From Pohlia nutans (Eukaryota; Streptophyta; Bryopsida; Bryales; Mniaceae): a stretch of 64,000 bases of DNA. The DNA lies in assembly GCA_022496805.1 (NCBI GenBank), contig CM040089.1, positions 42,020,372-42,084,371 of the forward strand. Reading direction: 5' to 3'. Of this stretch, positions 45,816 to 55,589 are shown piece after piece (the first letter of the stretch is position 1; every line of letters begins with the position of its first letter). The notes beneath the pieces were generated by a model, which was given only the letters and a program-made list of their open reading frames with translations, was not told where the DNA came from and made no database searches. Made by a program: the position numbers and the translations under genes.

Positions 45816-48476
45816 GTTGGCAGCAAGAATCAGAGCGCCTCCAGCAGAAAGCCTGTGCAATGAAAGACACGCCTGTGAGAATGCAACGTAGGGCTCGGTT
45901 GCTTAGAGGGATTCATGAGTTGAATCCTGGTACAGGTGGTGCACAACGCAGAGTGAAGCTCATCAGAAGCGTGTTGCAACCACATCTCATGCAAACTATC
46001 AATGAGCGCAACCGGGTCGAGCGTGAGAGCCAACGACTTCATGGGGATAAAGAGTCACAAACTAGAACCGCTGTAGCTCTAGCCAAGATACTATCTAGGC
46101 ACGAAGGTCTAGCCCTCGTGAGTCACCCTGTTATGGGACATGTTGAGACCAAGATTGCCAACAACGTTCTCAAATCAATTGGAAAGCGTGTAGGACCGGA
46201 TAAAATTCTTGCTGCGTGCGACCAAGCAGGGGTGTCCCATCGGGGATACGGTGCTATTTACAAAGCCGTGAGGGGTCCAATTGCTATTTTGAACAAGGAC
46301 ATAAAAGCGAGCATTCTACCCAGCCCCTATCACGTGAAATTGCTTTGGCAGGAGTTGAATGCCAACTTGCCACAGTTTATTGGCGAATACTACCACGTTG
46401 AAGGTCGAATGGAGTTGCCCACGACGTCTAAGAAAACCAAGAAATCCGACGACACACGAAAGGATGTAGTCTTGACTGACAAGAATTCATTATTCACTGA
46501 CCTTGAGGTGGTCCAACAAAGCACGGTGATCTTCTACGGCATCACGGAAATAGGTATGGTTCCCCCTTCGATCATGTTCGTGGCTCACTGTTTGTCCGTT
46601 TGGTGTCAGCAGCCACATTGACTGCGTACAACAAAGAGAAGAGCTTGTTGTTACATTGAATGTGCCCTCACTCCCACTTACAATGGTTGTGCAGAGTTGA
46701 GAGGGGCACCGCTGATCTTTGTCCTGAAACTCAACGAGGCAGAGATTGTTAATGGAAAAAAATTCGAACGTGTTAGTATCACATTGATGAACAGGGCATT
46801 GGACACTGACATTCAGACGGACCATAAGAAGTACTTCTCAGTACAGTCCGAGCAAGAAATCTGGCCAGTTGCAACCTTCTAGGTGGAGAAGGAGCCCTAC
46901 GATGTTCTGTCTTGGATATTTGCACGATCCAAGTTCCCAGCTGTGATTGCAGCACAATCAAGTGGCCAAAAACTGCAAGTCCCCCGAGTTGGTGAATTCC
47001 ATGTGGAGTGGCACCTCGCAGCGGATATGAAGACTATTAAGTGTATGTACGGGCTTCAATCTGGGCCTGCATGCGCAATGAACTGCATATATTGCGAGCA
47101 AAAGAGGATTAAACCTACAGTGGGGACAGCAAGTCATGCAAGTGCTGCCATCAGGGGCCGTGCTAAGGCAAACTGGACGGGAGGACTGTTTGTGAGCACC
47201 GAGCATCGAGCAGCAGAACCTTGTGACATGATAGCATCTGCCAGGTGGAGGCCTATCTTGCCAATTCCTTTGTCTAGAGTGCACATTTGTACACTGCATG
47301 CCCAAGTTCGATTAACGGAGAAGATTGTGCACATGCATATCATGTATGTTTGGAACATACAAGATCAAAAACTTAGGACTACTGCAATCGAGCAGATGGA
47401 GAAGTCATTGTCAGCGATCGGGGCTCATGGTGGAAACGTGGAGATTAGAAAAGACCCGAAGCTCAGTGGTAACACTGGAAACGTGCCACAAAACCATCTC
47501 TCAGTGGTGTTGTTGCCAGCAGGCTTTTCAAGCCGAGCATTTGGTCTGGCAACGATAAAGCTTGGAAAGATGTTTGTCAAGCCGAGAATAATAATACTCG
47601 CGGTGGTGCGGACCGCATTGCCAAGGCTGCTATGTGGCAAGCCTTTGAGGAGGTCCTACCATATTTGACCGGATTGGTGTTGACAGTAAAACAACGACTG
47701 CAGTTCAAACAGAAGATCGAACATTGGGGAAGGGCGTATTTAAAGGCCTTTGGGGAGGAGCATGTTTCCCATTACATGGTAATTATGTTCATTAATCCGT
47801 ATGTCAAAATCCAATTCCTTTCTTGACGGGCCACTTATTTCATCAGGGCAACGGGTTTTAACTTTCTTCTTCTTGGTGACAGCACGTACTTGTGAGGCAC
47901 TCAAGTTGGTTTGTGGAACAATATGGTAGCCTTGGAGTCTGGAGTTTCCAGGGTATGGAGAAATCTCACCATCAAGCGAAGGTAGCAAATCAAGCACATA
48001 CAGCTGATGGTGGTGGCAAGGCGCGCATCAGTGTCCTTTTGCAACAATTCCAGCATTGGTACCGAAATATACAACATCAATACAACAAGAAATTGGAGTG
48101 CTTAAGAGTTGTCTATACCCCTGATGATGAAGCAAGAGGCGCAGCTGCATGCAGAAGACGCGAGCGGTGGCATCAATCAAATGTTGCCACCGCTTTGGAG
48201 AACTGGCGGTCAAGGCGACGGCGTGTTGGCAAAGCGTGGGTTACTGAAGACTCCGTGGGAGGTGGAGGGGATGGCTTTAGGGAGGGCGAGCTAGAATGGA
48301 ATTGCGATGGGGACATGGTTGGAAATGGGGACGACAACCAAGAAGAAAGGGATGCTGCCAACGATGTGGACATTGAGGATGCTGCCAATGATGTGGCCAT
48401 TGAGGACGTTGCCAACGATGTGGACATCGAGGATGTTGCCCACAGTGTCGACATTGAAGATGCTGAGAGCGAATGA

Positions 48477-49606
48477 GGAAAATACATTAAAATTTGACAT
48501 TTCGGATATACGGGATATGATTGAAGTATATTGTTCTAATTTCAACGATGTTTGTCCATTTGTACAGTACCCTATAGAACGGTAAAACTTGGCATTTGAC
48601 TAGTAAGAAGCTCTTTTGAAAGTTACACTTTTTTTATATTTGATCTATGGATTTTAACTACTGCAATAATTTGGGCAGTCCAATCATAAAATTGCAGGCC
48701 ATGATGAGGGATGCCACAAAAAATCTTACTAATCATGTTGACGAGTCACCCTAATACCCCCAATTTCAATTTATGACATGTTGTGCACCCCATCAAATAT
48801 TCACCTTCATTTGCAAATCCAAGAATCCTCAACAATTATGCACCTTAATTTGCAAATCCATGAACCCTCATCATTGATAATGACACGTAGCCAATAGTAC
48901 GTTGCCACCAACCCTCAAATGACCGTGTTTTAAGGGCTTCATATGTGAGCCATCATGCATACGTAAGGAAGTGATATTTAGGGTGAAGGGCTCTAATTCC
49001 CTTCGTTCATAATGAAGGGCTTCATTGAAAGAGCCACCACCCCATTTTTCCTCTCCCTAAAGCCACTTAAAGGCTCATGCTGTATGTATGGTCCTTCCAT
49101 TTCTCAATTTCAATTTCATTTCTCATACGCTCACTGTGGACTTCTTTCCAAATTCTCATACGCTCTCTGTCCATTTTTTATGTTCTCCTACGCCCCCCCT
49201 GGTCCCACTCTGCCCTCAGTCACTGTGAGTTGATGCCAGCAGACGCTCCCGCGACGCCAACGACATAGTCTCATTGACAGGCCACCTGCTGCAACGGCAG
49301 GCTCTCACGAGCGCGTGCAAAGGGCGAGCGACTTCGCGGGCAAGCGGAGCGCGAGCAAAGCTGTATGTTGGTTGGCGAGCCCAGATATTTGTGGAGGCGT
49401 AGTGTAGACGCGGAGGAAGAAGAAAGCTTGCGGGCGCGGCAGCGGCGAGGTAAGATTGCTTTGATTTGCCGCTGTAGCTTTTTTTTGGACTAACGCCGCT
49501 TTGGGTTAGAGGTGGATGACGTTCCTAAACCCTATGCATTGAGGCCATGACTATATTGCCACATTTCTTCAGCCATGGCAGCTGAATTTTTGTCCACCCT
49601 GAAGAC
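48477..49606. other. spacer between the two plus-strand genes of the 19.8-kb element
   Basis: No convincing exon. The ORF starting at 49607 lacks an in-frame ATG upstream, so a 5' exon may hide in 49.2-49.6 kb. A candidate ATG at 49575 is in another frame and runs only to a TGA at about 49656. Confidence 0.35.
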
Positions 49607-51640
49607 TTGGCCCGTCTTGGTAGGAATGGCGCAGCGCAAAAATGCCCCACCGCTGTGACGCCAGAGGTGAAGCTAGAGGTGAAGCCAGAGGTGAAGCCGG
49701 AGGTGAAGTCGGAGATGAAGCCAGAGGTGAAGCCAGAGGTGAAGTCGGAGATGAAGCCAGAGGTGAAGCCAGAGGAGCACGAAGACGAGGAGGTGGAAGT
49801 GGTTGCTACCAGCAAAGACGCAGACACAGTTTATACGCAGTGGGACCAGCCGTTTGACCTGAAGGCCTTGCCCGATTCAGTGGCGTCTAAGCTCAGGTTT
49901 ATGGCACCCTTTCTTCTTGGTAGGAAGAAGGCAAATTATGATGCTGAATTCTTCCACCGGACCCTCGGCCTATGCATGGCGGAAACCTCGTTTGCCCAGC
50001 TCAGCAATGACAAGGTCTTACATAAGAACAAGTTTTTGGAGCGGTGGCCAGAGCGGTCATCTGGGCGGCATTACATTTCGGATTGCAGTGATGAACAAGC
50101 CATCGAGGCTTACACCTCCATGCACAACAAGGTGTATGGGGGTGATCCAGACAATGGAACATTTGGTACATCATTTCTTCGTGCATGCTATTTGAGCTTT
50201 GAGAAGGGCATAGAGGTGAACTGGGCCCAGAAAGCGGAGTTGCTGCAGAAGGCGCGTGAGAAGCAGACTTCACGCAATCCCCTGAAACTTTCACCCCCAG
50301 CTTTGAGGGAGCAGATTCAAGCCATCATTGAGATCCTTGCGGGCCACATTGAGGACAAGTCAGCTGGTGCGATCATAGCCTCCACACCGGCACTGGGCGC
50401 TGTAGTTGACAACACCGTCAATGTTACCGGCTGCACCAGCAAGGAGGACATTGATGTCAGCAGACCTAGGTCTTCCCTTGATGGTAGCATACATGAGGTC
50501 AGGATCACTTCGGATCCCAAGGCAAAATTAGACCAAGCGAGGAGGAAGAAAGCTGAAGCTGATGCGGAACTCGAGAAGTTGGAGGCAAAACGTGAACGTT
50601 TTGAGGGCGATTTGCGAAACCAGCGTGCCTTTTTAGCGGAGAAGGAGGATGAAGAAAACAAGTGTCATGAGGACGTTGTTGCCCACCGTGCTGCCAGCAA
50701 GAAAGCGGGGGCCGCTGGCAACGATGCAGAGAAGAGGCGCTTTGCAGACTTGGCCCGTCTTGGTGGTGATCAACTGTCCCTTGCAAGCAAAGCTGCCCAA
50801 GATTGCCAAGAGCGCATTGACACAAAGGAGGCTTCAATGAGGGATCTGGAGGAAGACATAGAGAAGTGCAAATATGAGGTTGGAGTTCTCCGTGAAGAGA
50901 TCTTGTCCCTCGAGCTGGCAACAGCTTTCATACAACCCAAAAATGTGTTGTCACGCTTGCCATCCGAGTTCCGAGCCCTGCCCATCCAAGTTTCAGACCC
51001 ATGCCCCTTTTACGGCCGATACTTTGTTGACACAGCTTGCGTACCCTTAACGTGCGGTTGCTTAGCACACCCACATTGCATGTTTCAGCTTGTTTTCTCG
51101 CTTGATGCGAAGTGTAGACGATGCGAGTGCGCTGTGACCGGAGGGTGGCTTGTACAGTGGGGATTCCCACTCAATGAGACGGCTCAGGCGGAACTGCACC
51201 TACTTCAAGAGATTCTTAAGTCCCCCGCGCGGGTTTCACCACGTCTCCAACGAACTTCTAGTGGCAGCAAGAGGCCCGCTGAGCTTATAATTTTTCCTTC
51301 CGAGAATGAAGGTTGGACCAAGAAGAAGGCCCGCATCGAGGGCCCCGGGGGGACGTCAAAGCCTCCAGTCGCTGCACGCAAGAAGGTGAGTCTCGAAGCT
51401 TTGTTGCCAGCAGCCACAAGGGAGGTAAAGGACGTTGCCACGACTGACGTGAAGGACGAGCGCGACATTGTACAGTGCACGCCAGAAGATACACCGGAGA
51501 AGTTCGAGGGCACAGACGGAGATGCGAGTGATGTGGAGTGTGAGTGGCTCGAGGAGCCCGAAGGAAATGGTGGCGATGCGGAGAACTCTGCAAATCTCGA
51601 AGCCCTTGTTGACGCGATTGGAATAGCAGACGTGGAGTAG
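49607..51640 (+). CDS. large ORF with nine psi-K-x-E repeats, coiled coil and RING-like finger
   Basis: 677 codons open; the 5' limit is a TTG codon, so the true start is unknown (upstream exon, or the ATG within the repeat at about 49715). In order: nine consecutive tetrapeptides VKLE, VKPE, VKPE, VKSE, MKPE, VKPE, VKSE, MKPE, VKPE (codons 21-56), each a SUMOylation consensus; an acidic link; a region with LRFMAPFLLGRKKANYDAEF and KFLERWPERSSGRHYISD; a long charged coiled coil (KLDQARRKKAEADAELEKLE onward); then a Cys/His cluster CPFYG, CVPLTCGCLAHPHC, CRRCEC, like a RING or SP-RING finger; and a basic then acidic tail ending in TAG. It lies between the transposase-like gene and the minus-strand ORF. 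Function unknown. Confidence 0.65.
   Translation: MARLGRNGAAQKCPTAVTPEVKLEVKPEVKPEVKSEMKPEVKPEVKSEMKPEVKPEEHEDEEVEVVATSKDADTVYTQWDQPFDLKALPDSVASKLRFMAPFLLGRKKANYDAEFFHRTLGLCMAETSFAQLSNDKVLHKNKFLERWPERSSGRHYISDCSDEQAIEAYTSMHNKVYGGDPDNGTFGTSFLRACYLSFEKGIEVNWAQKAELLQKAREKQTSRNPLKLSPPALREQIQAIIEILAGHIEDKSAGAIIASTPALGAVVDNTVNVTGCTSKEDIDVSRPRSSLDGSIHEVRITSDPKAKLDQARRKKAEADAELEKLEAKRERFEGDLRNQRAFLAEKEDEENKCHEDVVAHRAASKKAGAAGNDAEKRRFADLARLGGDQLSLASKAAQDCQERIDTKEASMRDLEEDIEKCKYEVGVLREEILSLELATAFIQPKNVLSRLPSEFRALPIQVSDPCPFYGRYFVDTACVPLTCGCLAHPHCMFQLVFSLDAKCRRCECAVTGGWLVQWGFPLNETAQAELHLLQEILKSPARVSPRLQRTSSGSKRPAELIIFPSENEGWTKKKARIEGPGGTSKPPVAARKKVSLEALLPAATREVKDVATTDVKDERDIVQCTPEDTPEKFEGTDGDASDVECEWLEEPEGNGGDAENSANLEALVDAIGIADVE
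49667..49774 (+). repeat. 12-bp in-frame tandem repeat, nine units
   Basis: GTGAAGCCAGAG and close variants repeat exactly every 12 bp, encoding the psi-K-x-E array. Confidence 0.85.
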
Positions 51641-52251
51641 GTTTGAGGTGTTGTTGTAAATAGTGCTATAATGGACTAACATTAGCGGCATCGACGAGGT
51701 TCGTTGTTTAATTTTCATCGGCAGAGTGCTATCGTACTCTTTGTTGTCAACTGCGGTTGAGGACACTAGTTGCTGTCAACAATGTGTAAGTAGTTCGTTT
51801 CTGTGAGTGACAGCCGAGACGTTGTAAAACGCTAACCCCCTTTTTTTTGCGAACTCATGGTAAAGAAATGCATCGTTGTAATTGTATCGTGAACATGTGC
51901 CTGGAACTTTGTCCCAATGTTTCGTGGAAGTTGCCCATGTCCTAGGCAGGTGAAGTTTGCTGGCATCATCATTTTTTATTAGGATTTGCATTGATTAGGG
52001 GAAAATGCAGCCATGAGGCCCAGGGGAGGACAACATACATACAAGAAGAGCATTTAATCCGTGTATGGTAGATAATTTCCGGTGCTTGTAAAAATTCACA
52101 AGTGCATCAGTTTAGGGCGACGTCCCGGTCAAAGTGTATGGACCAAATGGTCAGTGTGGGGAACCCTAAACCTGAATGACTTATATCGTAGGCGGACTTG
52201 TGAAGACCCTAATAGAATTACCCCAAAAAAAAAATCTCTCATCCTACACTT
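51641..52251. other. spacer between convergent ORFs
   Basis: No gene. The 3' ends of the 677-codon ORF and the minus-strand ORF face each other across it. Confidence 0.45.
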
Positions 52252-53565
52252 CTACAATCTTGATGGTTTTGGGAACCGCGACCTCAGCAGCAAGTAGATG
52301 TCTCTCATGGCGTTTGTTGATATGCATCGAGGCATCAAACTTGGTACGTTAGCTTTGTTTGCTTCCAACAAGTAGCTCCAGCATTGGGTCCCAAAATCCG
52401 AGAGAATGGTGCGACCAACAGATACCTTTTTTTCGCGATTACCGGTTGCCTCCAGCACAACCATGTTGTACTCTTCGGGAACGGCATCTCCGAGCGTCAT
52501 TGCAATTTCGTGGCGTAAGTGGGATACTGGCCATGCCTTGCCCACTTGAAATGTTGGCATCGCGCTTCCTCTGAATAGACAACACACTTCCACCATCTCC
52601 ACGTCCGGTAGGTGGTCAATCGCATCCCACTTGTTGTTGGCAACACCCATGAACCTTGTATACTGGAACCTGGTGTACAGTGTCTGCCTACCCACATGAT
52701 AGCGGAAGACAATGTTGGACCTATTCACAACACACTTGATAACATCCTGGCCAATGTGAAACTTCTCGCTCCACTCCGGATTCATCAAACTGCTTAGGAG
52801 AGCGTCGGATGGAGTGTGGAGAACGAAGAGCGTAGGTGTCCGCCGAATGTTGTCACATGCTACAGCAAACAAATCAACCATAACATGGATAGGCATAAAC
52901 CATTGCTGGTGGGCAAAACTACTACCAGTCGACGCTTTCATCGCATTTGCAAAATCTGCGGTAAGTCTGGTCCTGAAGGCCTCGGATGTGTGCATGTCTG
53001 GCAAAGGCCATTCGACATCGTTGAAACCAGGGAACAAGAGGGCTTCTACCTTCCCGTACAACGTAGGACCCAGTGGAGGGAAATACACACCCTTGAGGAA
53101 GAATGTACCTGTGTTCAACAAGTCCACGTGACTTCGACCATTCCGGGTTGCCTCTCCAATCTCTGCATGGAGTACAAGAATGGGACCAATGATAGATGCG
53201 GGGTGCACCCAATCCTCAGAATGCGACGCGTACAGGTAGTTTGAAATGCATGGCCCATTTGCTGCCAACGCTGGATCCAAACGTAGATGGCGAGGCTAGT
53301 ATGCATGTCGCACAAGCACTTTATCCAGGTTGATTGCTCCACGCACACCGTGTGTCCACGAGAAATCTATGATCTGCGCTTTGAAGGCGCCTTAAAAATT
53401 ATCTCCACCATGCCACCTTGCCTCTCTACCCCAAGGCCCCTCCGACGTTGGTTGCAGCATAACCCATGAATCACGGTCCAACCTCATTGGGATCCACTTG
53501 CCCTCTCCGTCTTGATTGTTATGCAGCATAACGCTCTGCACTTGGGAATTTGGCCGTCTAGCCAT
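52252..53565 (-). pseudogene. third ORF of the 19.8-kb element, two in-frame stops, unknown function
   Basis: The frame starts at ATG 53565 (MARRPNSQVQSV) and runs 437 codons to 52252, with a TAA after GGDNF (about 53394) and a TAG after VRHAY (about 53301). The 342-codon stretch below is open. It carries SNYLYASHSEDWVHPASIIG, GVYFPPLGPTLYGKVEALLF, HQQWFMPIHVMVDLFAVACD, VNRSNIVFRYHVGRQTLYTR and VSHLRHEIAMTLGDAVPEEY. The last of these has a ubiquitin-like feel, but I would not assign a fold. Both stops can be Gln codons changed by C to T. It could alternatively start downstream of the stops. Confidence 0.5.
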
Positions 53566-54512
53566 ACCAGTGCAATGACAGAATAGTGGAAGACACCCTA
53601 AAACTACAAGTTCTGCCTTTGATGCCAGCAGGCGCCAGGTAATGTGATGTCAACACATCCAAGAAAACCACACGAGTACAAGTTATGCCCTCGATGGCAG
53701 CAAACGCCAGAGTATGTAACGAAAGTTCTAATATTGGATAAACCCGCATACGAACAGGTCGACCCTTTGAAGGCAGGGCTACTCCACATTATGTCATGGC
53801 AGAATATTGGAAAAAACCAAAAAACTACAAGTTCTGCAGCCCGCTGGCAGCGAACGGCAGATTATGTTGCCAGCGAGCGGAGAACGCCACATTTCCACCC
53901 ATAATCCTGATACATACCAGATTCATGCAAATTTGCTGCCCAATCCCCATCCTAACTCCCAATCACATGGGCACCTCGCAGCTCTGACCAATTACAGCGA
54001 CCCCAAACCAATGCTTCCATGAATCGACCCTAATCACCAACGCCATCGGCATCGCCCACGCCAACGCCATCGCCATCGCCCGCGCCACCACCATCATCCT
54101 ACGAATCGACATTCCGAGCACCACAAACCATTCCAACGTAGCGGCTGGTCGAGGTAACCGTTGGCAGCATGTCGCCCTCTCCACAACTCAAAATCCAAGG
54201 TGGAGCAACACTGACGTTTTCGGAAAATGTAAGTGGCCCGACTCATGACTCTCTTCAAAAATTGAACCTTGAACCCCTACTGACAGCACTCAACCGGCTC
54301 GGGATTTGTGCGCAGCAGCGGCGCTTCGTGTCAGCCCCGACACCGTCTCCCGCCTAAACACCCGCGCTTGTTCTGCGCGATTGGCTCGACCCCCTAGAAC
54401 CCGCAGCACTGGCACCATTGGTGCCCTCGTCAAAAGTGCACGGGCATGCCCAAATTTTGCTCCCACGTGACAGTCCCCAAGGCCCCTTTGCGACCACAGT
54501 TTTCTCCTAATG
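53566..54512. repeat. right subterminal and terminal repeats of the 19.8-kb element
   Basis: Three diverged copies of a ~90-bp unit containing ACTACAAGTTCTGC...TGGCAGC.AACG (53600-53880), a (GCCATC)n-like patch at 54040-54100, then the TIR region with GGCACCATTGGTGCC and GTCAAAAGTGCACGG, shared with the 291-bp derivative. Confidence 0.6.
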
Positions 54513-54560
54513 TGGCACTCACAGAGGAATCACACAGGGAAACCATATGAGACCCCTGTG
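54513..54560. mobile_element. right part of the MITE split by the 19.8-kb element
   Basis: TGGCACTCACAGAGG to GACCCCTGTG aligns with 29498-29545 of the intact copy. Its outer 3-bp duplication AGG pairs with 34507-34509. Confidence 0.85.
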
Positions 54561-54563
54561 AGG

Positions 54564-54987
54564 GGTGCTTGAAGCTCAGCTAGGTCTGGACTTTGGAAAT
54601 CTTGAAGGTCATGGGTGATTTCTCAAACACTAAGAATTGCAAGTTTGGTTGATACCGGTATCCTTGCATGATCCTTTACATGAGGCCTTTTGTGGTATCT
54701 AAATAGGTTGTCAAACTTGAAAGAAATGTTAATTTTTCATTTAGTATGCAACTACATAGGGATCATGAACAAGTATCTTGAATCATGTTTTACTAACTTT
54801 TCATCCTAAATCTCAATTGTTGCAGATTCTCTTGTCAACTTCTGTGGCTTATTTCTTTTTGGAGGGCTGGGTCCGTTTCTGATTAGGTTTTGAGGGGGTG
54901 CAAGCAGTGATTTCTTTCTAGTCAGGAGACAGTTTCTAAGCATTTTTGCTACTTTTTCATTGTTGGATGCTCTTTTCATATTAACCC
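54564..54987. other. gene-free stretch
   Basis: Nothing supported. Confidence 0.4.
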
Positions 54988-55575
54988 TTAACCCCTAAAC
55001 GTCAGAGCGTCCAGAAAGTGGACGACTACCAGATTCAAACCCTTCTCACGTTTTCATCAATGCTTGGATGAAAGTCATCCAATCTTTTGGAGATTCTTCA
55101 CCAAGTTGTTGTCCTATCTAACGGTTGGATTTTGTCATACTTGATTACATATTTTTCTAAAATTACAAATGTAGAAGTATGTCAAGTCGTTGACCAAGCC
55201 AAAATTGCATTGACTGTAGTTCAAAAGTGGCCTTGCAAAAATGAGGTCATAGATTTAAGAAACACAAAAATTTCAAAGAATCACCACGTTTAAGAGTATC
55301 TCATTTCAAACTCATTCCAACAAATTTTACTCAAAAAGTATTAAAATTTTGTTTGTAATCGAATTTAGAAGGAATTTTTAATTTTAACTTTCAAATTTTA
55401 TAATTAAATATTGGTGATAGTATTAGTGAATCGAATTGTACGGATGGAATCTAAAATTCAAAACCTAGAACTTTCGTTTGTATATCAATTCCAAAATATT
55501 CTTCTAAATAGTAGTTTATGACGGTTTTTTTCAAATTGTCAATTCCAGGGACACCTTGGTACGTTTAGGGGTTAA
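54988..55575. mobile_element. TTAA-flanked MITE, copy 5
   Basis: TTAACCCCTAAACGTC on the left (preceded by another TTAACCC at 54981) and ACGTTTAGGGGTTAA on the right. 588 bp, non-coding. Confidence 0.75.
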
Positions 55576-55589
55576 AGGGCATATGCTTT

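Larger units (their letters stand above)
35061..48476 (+). pseudogene. transposase-like gene of the 19.8-kb element, interrupted by CACTA and mutations
   Basis: Inferred exons: ~35061-35285 (donor AAG|GTAAGT), 35664-36214 continuing at 45819-46553 after the CACTA insertion, 46695-47778, and 47883-48476 (stop TGA). Removing the CACTA element with one GTT copy joins the frame as CAC CGT TGG CAG. The N-terminus is coiled (LEMQCRLLQEEVIEGIGEAA). The middle has ACDQAGVSHRGYGAIYKAV. Later come DMKTIKCMYGLQSGPACAMN-CIYCEQKR, PLSRVHICTLHAQVRLTEKI, KPSLSGVVASRLFK, and near the end HVLVRHSSWFVEQYG, SFQGMEKSHHQAK. This order (C..C, LH..R, KPSLxG, H..VRH, EK.HH) resembles large transposase-like proteins of cnidarian and fungal repeats. 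The tail is an acidic AANDVDIEDA repeat. Breaks: TAG at 46880-46882 and a lost base near 47481. Confidence 0.65.
34695..54512. mobile_element. 19.8-kb TIR transposon of unassigned type
   Basis: The terminal inverted repeat is CATTAGGAGAAAAATGG...CCCAAAGGGGCC on the left and GGCCCCTTTGCGACC...TTTTCTCCTAATG on the right, about 32 bp imperfect. The flanks are two halves of a small MITE, so the target is readable: GGGAAA(A)G|TGGCAC with no duplicated base. The interior carries a transposase-like gene (35.1-48.5 kb, itself split by a CACTA element), a 677-codon ORF (49.6-51.6 kb) and a minus-strand ORF (53.6-52.3 kb). Subterminal regions are rich in TGCCAACGG/TTGGCACAACGG/CTGGCACCAACGG words. The same ends bound the 291-bp element at 19615. 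Without the CACTA insertion it is about 10.2 kb. The superfamily is unknown to me. Confidence 0.8.

Noticed and set aside
10867..53565. An alternative genetic code with UAA/UAG read as Gln
   Set aside because: The stops occur at Gln-like positions, but the EXORDIUM-like and cysteine-rich genes end naturally in TAA and the 677-codon ORF ends in TAG. TGA also occurs in frame in other ORFs. Mutation of transposon copies explains all cases.
34695..54512. A Maverick/Polinton, Helitron or CACTA identity for the 19.8-kb element
   Set aside because: No polymerase B, protease, packaging ATPase or Rep/helicase is seen; ends are not CACTA and no 3-bp or 6-bp duplication is present.
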